Shown: positions 23,928-35,900 of the stretch, piece after piece
How the letters are laid out: every line of letters starts with the position of its first letter
Position numbering within the stretch: the stretch's first letter is position 1
Source: Dreissena polymorpha
Taxonomy: Eukaryota > Mollusca > Bivalvia > Myida > Dreissenidae
Assembly: GCF_020536995.1 (NCBI RefSeq)
Contig: NC_068356.1
Location: 22,301,809 to 22,365,808, forward strand
Direction: 5' to 3'
Length of the DNA: 64,000 bases
Program-made: the position numbers and the translations under genes
The notes under the pieces: generated by a model
The model's database searches: none
Told to the model about the DNA's origin: nothing
What the model saw: the letters and a program-made list of their open reading frames with translations, nothing else

Positions 23928-26900
23928 TATTCCACGGCAAATTCTGCATTTCTGATGCACTAAATAGAGTGTGTTGTATCTGGTAAAAAGTGTCGAGTAA
24001 TCTGATATCGAAAATATGAAAATTTGGCATCCGACTCTTAAAACATTTGAATTTCCTCAAATACGTTAGTTAACTAACATTTTACATGTTGTAACATAAC
24101 TGGACATATTGATCTTTTATTTCGATTAGTTGGCACGTTCTTGCTTTATTTCCAAGTATTTTTATTTTGTTGAAATACTTACTGATCATCAAATTAATGA
24201 TGAATATCGATAGAATTTTATCTTTTTTTATTATAATCCACTGTTTTTTCCACGTATTTTGGCTCGCAAATCGCAATCGACCAAACAATGTTACGTGTCT
24301 GAAAACCAAATGAACAGAACATAAATGCAAAAAAAGCTGAAGAACTCACCTCTCGCGCGTGGCTTTTGTTGTTATCTGGTATTGAAGTGCCATCTGTTAT
24401 CAAAGTATCCGCATACCCTGCGTGCATACTGGCCATTTAAAACTTCATGTTTGTGTAAAATCATTATTTATGTATTAATCATCGTCAGTAACAGCTCTAG
24501 TGAGGGATCAAGTACTAGTATGTAGGGCAACCATTATTTTGTTTCACTGTTATATTATAATAAATGTTCTTCAAATCATAATAATGCTGAGTGGATAACT
24601 TTTTCCATGATCCCTCTCAGGCTCTGACATATTAACAAACAAATAGTTTTACCTTTTATCGTTTTTATGCAAATCACATTCATACAGAACTAATATATTT
24701 TCAAACATAAGAAAAGTCAATGAACCATGCAGTATTCATGTCCATGCTTTGGATATCTAACGAGATGGCAGTGTATATTGTATGTTCAAGTAGGTTAACC
24801 TTTTCACATCCTGGTTACAGATTGATATTTTAAAAGAAATTATTCATGCTGTAAACTCAGTGTCACATTGTGACTTTTGTGATGGTGAGTTGTTCCATCA
24901 CAAAATGAACTTCAGTAAATGTTAGAAATATCTGATCTAGTTACGATTTTGCATAAATCCTCTTATCTAAGTTATTGGGGTACATGATGTCAAGTGTGGT
25001 GATTACCACATGCATAATGTACCGGTAGGTGCAAGTATGCCGTCATTTGACCTTATTACAACTGTACATAGCACTTAGTGTTTATATTAATTTTATCTTT
25101 CATTACTTTTCATGGTAAAATAAGCATCTACCGGTACTTTGATAGTTCTGCCTTGTTAAATTTTCTGTGTTTTTACTGACTATAATTTTCAAATTAAACG
25201 AGAACAAGCTATTAATGCAATTGCTTATTCAGCGTAAAAAAGATTAAAGAATACAAGACTGGGTTGTAGATTACATTCATGATTGAAATGTTGTGTCCTG
25301 AGTTCCAATGATACTAACAAGGAAGATTTTAAGAAAAATGAGTGCAGCAAATACATGAAGTATACATGTTGACATTTTGTGGTCATTGTAGTTAACAGAG
25401 CTTTTTTTCGTGATTGGGAGACAGGGCCTGGCCTTCCATGGAGGTTCCATGTTTGGGAAAAAAAATCGACAAAACAGTGAAATGGGACTAATATTCCAGG
25501 GAAAACTTGAGATTTAGGTACAATTGTATAATTTTAACGAACTCTTAATTGGGGAAGAAGCCTATATAAGTCCCCTGGTAAAGAAAGAATAAACTAAGCT
25601 CTGGTCAGGGTTACAGTATGAAACAATAATTTTTTAGGAGGACCAAAGAACCACTTAATCATGAATCTGGTCTTTTGAATGAAATGTGGTCCTTCTGAAA
25701 CTGGCATATAAAACAACTTATAAAGGAATTAAAACATATCAACGGTTGTATTTCAATTTATTTAATGCATTATGTTACTCCATGCACCCCATTCACATTT
25801 TAGAGGCTTTGTTTTGCATCGCAGCAATGCTCTTGGCATTATCATTCCTTATTGTTATCCTCATCTAATGCACTTGCAAGGCCACAAGCCTTCAGTTTCT
25901 CAGCTATTAAATTTAGAAAACATACTGGTCATCCACTTTGTCTTCATCTTCCTCACCTATTTCCACCACATGCTTTGTTACAGACTGATGTTTTAAGTAC
26001 TACCTCTGTATGATATACCAGGAATACTCAGTCTAATGTTTATCCACTCATAAGTCAGAGAGGGTGTCCCAGGGTCAAATTGTTAAAACAGTTAAAAATC
26101 TGCAATACTCAACTCTAATTGTGTTTTATGAGCCAATGAGTCCTTAAGTTATTTTTAGCTCGGCTGTTTTCGGAGAAAACCCGAGGTATTGTCATAGCCA
26201 GCTTGTCGTGTCGTGTCTGTCGTCGTGTCCGCCGTCCGCGTCGTGCTAAAACCTTAACATTTTGTCAAGGTTTTGAACATTGGCTCTAAAATCAAAGTGC
26301 TTCAACCTACAACTTTGAAACTTCATATGTAGCTGCACCTTGATGAGTTCTACATGCCACAACCATTTTTGGGTCACTAGGTCAAAGGTCAAGGTCACTG
26401 TGACTTGTAAAAAAAAAAAAAAAAATCTGTACAGCTTTCATTTATTCATAACTGCACCCGCAGCCGAGCGTGGCACCTTTTATGCGGTGCTATTGTTATT
26501 CTGTATATTTATGTTCACCTATTAGGTTTAGCTATGCACATATCATTGGATCATATCAATGCAACAATTGTGTTTGTCAATAAAAAATATGTCATAAAAA
26601 AGTAAAATGCAGACAAATGTTATTTGATTTTTACTGAAATATACTTTCAGTTTTGAAAGATTTTTAGAAATCTGAATTTTAATTTTAATGTGCTTTGATT
26701 GTTATAACTAAATAAGAAAATTTCCCGTTGCGAGCACATGGGCGATGATGTTACATGATTTTTTGTTTGTTCAGTGGGAATACCTGAGTTTTGATTTGAC
26801 ATAAAATAGAGGCATATCCCACATTTCACTTTATGAAATCATGTGCATGTTTTATACCTATGGAAAATGGTTAACATTTGTGTTAAATTTTGTTTTACAC

Positions 26901-29900
26901 ATTTTTCTCATCAATGTTGGCCAGATTGGTTTTTGAATTGTAAGGCCTTTGTGTTTATTATGTTGGGATGTTAAATATGGTTTAAGATCCTAATGCCACA
27001 AAATCAAATCTGCCGACAATTGTTATTGAAATGTCCTTAATTTTACCATAAACAATATTCGTAAACGTAACAAGCTACCTCTCAGATTTAAGTCACTGTC
27101 CTTTCAACAATTGTCCAGCCACAGTCCAGCATGCCATGGTATGTGTTGAACTCTGGCTTATAGAAACTATTCAACATTTCATTTTGGACAAGTTCCAATT
27201 ATGATTTGAGCATTCATTTTTACAACCAGTGAATTATTGTAATAGAAAGTCGTTTATAGCAATAAAATTTGTCTTATTTGAATAATTTTGCTATAATGCA
27301 TTGTTTGGCCTGAGGGATGCTAATGTCGCAAATTATCTTTGAAAGGCCGACAAAGTCTATTCTCAAGAAAAAATGCCACTTATGTTTTTATAGCTGAGTC
27401 AGCAGACAAGAAGAGATTTATAATCAATATGAGCTGCACTCTTGGAAATCCAGGCTAAATGCATGTGCATACATTATTGTTCACAAAGCGTTATCATGGA
27501 CGACACGTCCCACTTTATGTAAATTTTTGTGGAAAGGAAGTCTCTTTTAAACAAAAATCTAGTCTAGGCAGAAATCCTCCCAGATTAGCCTGTGCAGACT
27601 GCATTTAGACTGGTTTTTCTAGAGAGGCTCATGTGTGTATGCTGTACTACCAGATTGTTCATTTACAAGTTGAAGGAAGATCTAAAGAACTCTGATAACT
27701 CATGGGATACATTTCAATGCTTAGTCTGAACTTTGCTCTTTTTTTCTCTCAAAATATGATCTAATAGACACCTTTAATGATATGTTTGTAAATTTGTTGC
27801 AGACTCTTTCTGCACTTTTTATTAAGTCCTAAGGCATTTTTTTCTTATTCTGTTCTGCATACGTTTGCAAACCCTTATTATTATGCCCCCCTTCGAAGAA
27901 GAGGGGGTATATTGTTTTGCACATGTTGGTTGGTCGGTCGGTCCGTCCGTCGGTCCATCCACCAGATGGTCTCCGGATCATAACTCAAGAACATTTAGGC
28001 CTAGGATCATGAAACTTCAGGTACATTGATCATGACTGGCAGATGACCCCGATTGATTTTCAGGTCACTAGGTCAAAGGTCAAGGTCACAGTGACTCGAA
28101 ATAGTAAAATTGTTTCTGGATGATAACTCAAGAATGCTTACGCCTAGGATCATGAAACTTCATAGGTACATTGATCATGACTGGCAGATGACCCCTATTA
28201 ATTTTCAGGTCGAAGGTCAAGGTCACAGTGACTCGAAACAGTAACATGGTTTCCTGATGATAACTCAAGAATAATTAGGCCTAGGATCATGAAACTTCAT
28301 TGGTACATTGATCATGACTGGCAGATGACCCCAATTGATTTTCAGGTCACTAGGTCAAAGGTCAAGGTCACAGTGACAAAAAATGTATTCACACAATGGC
28401 TGCCACTTACAACTGACAGCCCAAATGGGGGGGGGGGGGCATGCATGTTTTACAAACAGCCCTTGTTTAAATTTAGTTTGATAAACTGATTTATATCTTG
28501 GTCTGTTTTTTTTAATACATGTTATATACACATTCTGCCTTTATAGAATCATTTACATGATTGTATATTATTTGGTTAAGATGTCCTTATTCATCAACCT
28601 TTCCTTTTATTGTTTGCCATTCTTATTTACAGAATATTTTGAATTATATTTTAATTAGACAATGTTGGTGTTTAATCTTTTACAAATTTATAGAAACAAA
28701 AACTTCCAAAATTAGGTATGCAGTGGTACTTAATTTGTACTACTTAAGCTATGACTTGTTCTTCTAGTGCACATTGTCTAATCTCAAAAAGAAAAGCCAT
28801 GTCATCAAGTGTAAATTTGATCTCAATCAAAACAATGTTATACATGTATTTAAAGAATGTGCCAGCAACCTTATAGTGTGATCATTAGCGGTCATGAATA
28901 CAGCCTGGCTGTAATGCTCTGTTACCCATATTGTCACACCGCTGAAATACACACTTAGGTGGTAAACCACTGTGAAATGTCAAAAGATGTTCTGAAATTG
29001 AAGGCTTGTATTTAAGGTCTTTGTAAATATTGTATTTTTTATGCTGTTTATTATTTTGATATGTCTGAATCATGGTAAATGTAATCTCTTTCTATGAACT
29101 TATTAGCTTGGCTGTTTTCGGGGAAGGTATTGTCATAGCCAGCTCACCGTCCGCCATCCGACGTCCACGTCGTGCTAAAGCTTTTAACATTTTGTTAAGG
29201 TTTTTGAACATTGGCTCTTAAATCAAAGTGCTTCAACCTACAACTTTGAAACTTCATATGTAGCTGCCAGGGTTGGCACGAAAAACCCGCCCCCGGGAAA
29301 ACCCGGTGGGAAAACCCGGTTTTTCCCGCCCCGGGCAATACTCTGAAAGTGGGCAATACTGGGCCATCCTATTTTTTCTTCATTAAACATGCAGTTGTTA
29401 TTGTTTTTTATCTTCCTTACTTCTCTGCTAGCCTCTATTGTAAAGAAAAAAGAGTTAGCAAATGCTGTTGGCAATAATATTGAAATAGAAGTAACATATT
29501 GTCACTGAATGATATATAAAATTTTACTGCAGACTTCAAAGTGACTTGTTTTATTAATTACAATATCATTAAACTTTAAAGTCAGAATTGATAATGAGGG
29601 ATCATTGAAGAAATACTTTTTTATATTGAAACACAATTAACAGCAATCTGTCACTTACTGTAGCAATCAAAGCATGTTTTCACAGTTTATGGGAGGGCCC
29701 TAATTGGCACTAGTCTGTGTATCTTTAATGGCCCTAATAAACAGTTAGAGGGCCTTTGTCTGGCCCTAATAGGGCCCTTATGTGGCCCAAATAGGTCCAA
29801 TGTTTATCTAAGTTGCCCAGTGTTACTGTTAGTTTTACAAACTGTGTTTCATAAATGATGACACAAAACTGTGTCAATGATTTAAAACACTAAATTGGGG

Positions 29901-32900
29901 CATGAGTCTTAATGCAACATAAGATCAACTTAATTATTTGAATGATAACAAAAATTTATATATTACATGTATAATCCCTCATGTCTCTACCGATTTCCCT
30001 TTTCCTGCATAAATACCATTCTGTTACATATCATATCATATTTTTAGAAAAATAATGTAAGTGAGTTAATAAAATGTAAATCAGATAAAAAACAGATACC
30101 AAGTTATACCCAGTATTGTCCATAAGACCATTAAATTGAATTTCATTTATGTAAAAATAAGAAAGTATTATTAGGATTCCAAACTTTCCACATGATGTAC
30201 TTGGTTAAAATGCAACAAATAGTTTCTAATTATTAATAATTAATGGATATGTTTTTATAGAGACTTATAATTATATAAATTATATAATTGTGTAATATCT
30301 TTATTACCCAGTTAAGCCCATCCAAACCACCCAAAACAAACACAAAATGAATTGCACTTTTTTTTTGCAGAAAAAAAGTAATTATTAATATGCATACACA
30401 TGATGTAGAAGTTAACAGTGTAAATAATTAAATAGAATTGCTAAAATTAATAGTTATTTTCTGTTATGTACTAATTTAAATCATTAATATTATCATTATG
30501 CAAGTTGTGCTGTTGTATAATTGTGTAATATCTTAGATACCCAAGTAATGCCCATCCAAACAGACAAAGAAAAAGAATTTCCATTTTCATGAATATTAGA
30601 AGGAATTATGAATATGTTTTCACATGACAATGTAACTAATAGTTAACAATTGTTAATAGATATGTTCTTTTAATATGTATAAAATCATTATTATTGTACA
30701 AGTTATACAATATTGCAATATCTTTATTACCCAGTATTGGCCACTATTGCCCAGTAAAACCCAGTAAAACCCGGGTTTTCCTAGTATTACCCACCTGGGC
30801 CGGTCAATACTATAAAACCCGGGTTTTATGCCAACCCTGGTAGCTGCACCTTGATTAGTTCTACATGCCACACCCATTTTTGGGTCACTAGGTCAAAGGT
30901 CAAGGTCACTGTGACCTCTAAAAAAAATAAAATCTGACAAGTGATCATTTATTAGCTCATCTATTTTTTGAAAAAAAATTATGAGCTATTGTCATCACCT
31001 TGGCGTCGGGGTCGGCGTCTGCGTCGGCGCCGGCGTCCGGTTAAGTTTTGCGTTTAGGTCCACTTTTCTCAGAAAGTATCAATGCTATTGCATTCAAACT
31101 TGGTACACTTACTTACTATCATGAGGGGACTGGGCAGGCAAAGTTAGATAACTCTGGCGTGCATTTTGACTGAATTATGTGCCCTTTTTATACTTAGAAA
31201 ATTGAAAATTTTGGTTAAGTTTTGCGTTTAGGTCCACTTTTTTCAGAAAGTATCAATGCTATTGCATTCAAACTTGGTACACTTACTTACTATCATGAGG
31301 AGACTGGGCAGGCAAAGTTAGATAACTCTGGCGTGCATTTTGACAGAATTATGTGCCCTTTTTATACTTAGAAAATTGAAAATTTTGGTTAATTTTTGTG
31401 TTTAGGTCAATTTTATTCCTTCAGTATCAAAGCTATTGCTTTCATACTTGCAACACTTACTAACTATCATAAGGGGACTGTGCAGGCAAAGTAATGTAAC
31501 TCTGACTGGCAATTTGACAGAATTATGTGCCCTTTTTATACTTAGAAAATTGAAAATTTGGTTATGTTTTGTGTTTAGGTCCACTTTATTCCTACAGTAT
31601 CAAAGCTATTGCTTTCATACTTGCAACACTTATTAACTATCGTAAGGGGACTGTGCAGGCAAAGTTATGTAACTCTGACTGGCATTTGGACGGAATTATG
31701 GGCCCTTTATACTTAGAAAATTGAAAGTTTGGTTAAGTTTTGTGTTTTGGTCCACTTTACCCCTAAAGTATCATTGATATTGCTTTCATACTTGGAACAC
31801 TCGCAAACTATCATAAGGTAACAGTAAAAGGACAAGTTGCATAACTCTGGATGTCATTTTTACGGAATCATGGCCCTTTTTTGACTTAGTAACTTTGAAT
31901 ATATGGTTAAATTTTGTGTTTCGATCCACTTTACTTCTTAAGTATCAAGGCTATTGCTTTCAAACTTCAAATACTTTCATGCTATCATGAGGTTACTGTA
32001 CCTGGCAAGTTGAATTTTACCTTGACCTTTGAATGACCTTGACTTTCAAGGTCAAATTATTAAATTTTGCTAAAATTGCCATAACTTCTTTATTTATGAT
32101 TAGATTTGATTGATACTTTGACAAAACTACTCTTACCTGACATACCACAATAGACTCCACCTAAACCATCGCCCGTGCCCCCCCTTCCCCCCCGAATCCA
32201 CCCCGAATCCCCCCCCTTTTTTTTTTATTTAAGATCATCTCACAAATGACCACCACACCCTCACACTATACCCCCCCCCACCCCTCCCCAAATATTTTTT
32301 TTAAACGGTTAAAAAACAAAACTATTTATTTTGATTATTTTATGTTTGAAATACCGTCCAACCATCGCACCCAAGAATCCCCCCCCACCCCCCCCTCCCC
32401 CCACCTGAATCCCCCCCCCCTAATTTTTTTTTTTAAAGATCATCTCACAAATTACCACCACACCCTCACACTATACCCCCCCCCCCCACCTCACCCCCCC
32501 ATTTTTTTTTTGAAACGGTTAAAAAAACACAAATACTTATTTTTATTATTTTATGTTTGAAATACCGTCCAACCATCGCACCCAAGAATCCCCTTCCCCC
32601 CCCCCCCCCCCCCTCCCCGATTTTTTTTTTTCCTTTTTTTCGCATTTTTGGAAGATAATGTAATAAATGTCCACACCCCCACACAATGCACCCCTCTTTA
32701 CTCCACCCCTCCCTCCTTTGTGATTGAAAATGAGAGTCCCTTCACCTTTAAAAAGAAAATAGATGAGCGGTCTGCACCCGCAAGGCGGTTCTCTTGTTCA
32801 AAACTGCACCCGCAGCCGAGCGTGGCACACGTTATGCAGTGCTCTTGTATTAAGTATTTATCTTAATTATACCTGGTGTAAGTTCTAATTTATTTAAGAA

Positions 32901-35900
32901 CTATATTACTTCATGCTTGGTTTCTGTTACCTGTTTCACACAATATCTATGGCTATCTTAACTTTATTTTACTTGTTTGTACAATGCATATCTCTTTGTA
33001 TATGAAATGAAGTTGTAAATCAACATTTTAAATATTAAAGTCACTGTTTACAGCTTTGTAGATAATGAAGGAATGATCCATTTACTTATCTTGTGGAAAT
33101 CATAAATTTATTTTTTGTCATTTTTGTGTTTATTAACCAGGTTTTCCGAAGGAATTAACCAGGTTTTCCGAAGGAAAAAACTGGTTATTAGATTGGCGAA
33201 TGCGGGCGGGCTGGCTGGCTGGCTGGCTGGCGGGCTGGCGGGCTGGCGGAACAAGCTTGTCCGGGCCATAACTATGTCGTTCATTGTCAGATTTTAAAAT
33301 CATTTGGCAAATTTGTTCACCATCATTGGACGGTGTGTCGCGCGAAATAATTACGTTGATATCTCCAAGGTCAAGGTCACACTTTGAGTTCAAAGGTCAA
33401 AAATGGCCATAAATGAGCTTGTCCGGGCCATAACTATGTCGTTCATTGTCATATTTTAAAATCATTTGGCACATTTGTTCACCATCATTGGACGGTGTGT
33501 CGCGCGAAATAATTACGTCGATATCTCCAAGGTCAAGGTCACACTTTGAGTTCAAAGGTCAAAAATGTCCATAAATTTCCCTTGAGATATAACCTTCATA
33601 TTTGGTATGCATGTGTATATGGACAAGGCCTTTCCATACACACAACAATTTTGACCCCTTTGACCTTGACCTTGAAGTAGGTGTCTGCGTTTAGGTTTCA
33701 AAATCTGCGTTTAGGTTTCGAAAAATGCTAATAACTTCTATGTCCCTTGAGATATAACCTTCATATTTGGTATGCATGTGTATATGGACAACGCCTTTCC
33801 ATACTCACACAAATTTTGACCGTCCGTCCGTCCGTCCGTGTGTCCGTCCGAAAACTTTAACGTTGCTCATAACTTTTGCAATATTGAAGATAGCAACTTG
33901 ATATTTGCCATGCATGTGTATCTCATGAAGCTGCACATTTTTAGTGGTGAAAGGTCAAGGTCATCCTTCATGGTCAAAGGTCAAAAAAAATAAATTCATG
34001 TGCATCTCATGGAGCTGCACATTTTGAGTGGTGAAAGGTCAAGGTCATCTTTCAAGGTCAAAGGTCATTTTTAACCAGGTTTTCCGAAGGAAAAAACTGG
34101 TTATTAGATAGGCGAATGCGGGCGGGCTGGCGGGCGGGCGGAACAAGCTTGTCCGGGCCATAACTATGTCGTTCATTGTCATATTTTAAAATCATTTGGC
34201 ACATTTGTTCACCATCATTGGACGGTGTGTCGCGCGAAATAATTACGTCGATATCTCCAAGGTCAAGGTCACACTTTGAGTTCAAAGGTCAAAATTGGCA
34301 ATAAATGAGCTTGTCTGGGCCATAACTATGTCATTCATTGTGAGATTTTACAATTATTTGGCACATTTGTTCACCATCATGGGATGGTGTGTCGCACGAA
34401 AGAATCACGTCAATATCTCCAATGTCAAGGTCACCACAACTTAAAATATATTTATTTTAAAACAAACTTACAAAGGGGGTTAATTTTGTTTGTTCATTTC
34501 AAAAGTTCAGTTTGAGTTGTCTCCCTTAATCAGATTTTTTTTCACAATGAAAACCTGGTTTTGTGACAATTTTGTCCCTTGTTTATACTAGCCTATTTGG
34601 ACAAACATAGAATCATGTCTTATGTCCATCTACATACCATAATATGTCCAATGGTTTGATATTAATTGATGAGAATATTCAACTGTAAATCTGTAATTAA
34701 ATTCAACTGTAGTGCTGTAATTTCATTCAACCATAATAGTTAACACCGTAATTTCATTAAAATATCTATGGTTTGTTAAGACACGTCACAGGCCCTCGGA
34801 CTTGAACTCTATATTAAACCTCATTGTTACATGGACAAGAGCTGGATGTACACATGACTGCACGAAGAGACATTGTTCAATAGTATTACTTTAACATGAC
34901 AAGTTATAAGACTTAGCGCAGATTTTCCACTGCTTTGTTCACATTTTATTTTACAATTTATTGTTAATACAGACCTTTATTTATAAAGTAAAATGAAGCC
35001 TTTCAGTACAACTTTTTATTTACTGTTTTTCAACACTTTATTATTATGCCCCCCACCACTATAGTGGGGGACATAATTTTTTTGCCCTGTCTGTTGGTTG
35101 GTTTGTTGGTTGGTTGGTTGGTATGTGTGTTTTTTTGTGCAAACTTTAACATTTGCCATAACTTTTGCAATATTAAAGATAGCAACTTAATATTTGGCAT
35201 GCATGATGCATGTGTATCTCATGGAGCTGCACATTTTGAGTGGTGAATGGTCAAGGTCATCCTTCAAGGTTAAAGGTCAAATATATGGGTCAAAATTGCT
35301 AATTTTACACTTTTGCAATATTGAAGATAGCAACTTAATATTTGGCATGCATGTGTATCTCATGGAGCTGCATATTTTGAGTGGTGAAAGGTCAAGGTCA
35401 TCCTTCAAGGTCAAAGGTCAAATACTAATATATGGGGACATAGTGTTTCACAAACACATCACTTGTTTATAATACTTTTACCAGTAGTTAAATCTTCCTG
35501 TTTAAAATATTTTGATGATTTTTTTGTAACAATTTGTAATAGCATGGTTTTACTTTAGCCCATTAATAAAAAAAAAAAAGTGTTAGCAGATTTCCAAATT
35601 ATCAACCAGCTCTTACTTGATCAATGTTAGTTAGTGTATTTATACATCTATTAATACATTTTTCGGCGTAGCTGTTTAACGTCACTTTTGACCTTACCTG
35701 ACCTTTGTAAGTGTCCAATAAAATTCAAATAAAATTTCCCGCGGCTAGAAACGAATGAATACACTTCATTTATTCCATTGGCTGATTTGAGCATACCACC
35801 AGAACATTGGAAACATGAACGCGTCTTTGTAACACTGTTTTACTGCCTGTTCAGCATGAAACAATTTTATCTCTAATGAAAAGGTTTGATAGATAGAACA

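Larger units (their letters stand above)
22800..26156. other. Receptor intron 2, between satellite and first AGCTCGG repeat
   Basis: AT-rich sequence. The right flank of the satellite has GCGGATACTTTGAT near 22911, a partial match to the exon-like repeats at 19917 and 24338. Besides that and the (TA)n tract no gene or repeat was recognised. Confidence 0.4.
29104..32850 (+). mobile_element. Helentron-like repeat, AGCTCGGCTG family, copy 2, with two nested insertions
   Basis: The element itself is in three pieces, 29104-29267, 30840-30953 and 32799-32850. A hAT-type element and an AGCTCATC-family element separate them. Against copy 1 at 26157 the pieces join without loss, which gives exact insertion points. 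It ends GCAGTGCTCTTGTA. Confidence 0.75.

Noticed and set aside
23806-24060. Tyr/Ile-rich reading frames over TA tracts here and at 39520-39850
   Set aside because: They are translations of (TA)n microsatellites.
32246-32560. Proline-rich 104-residue frame
   Set aside because: It is a product of poly-C-rich tandem sequence.
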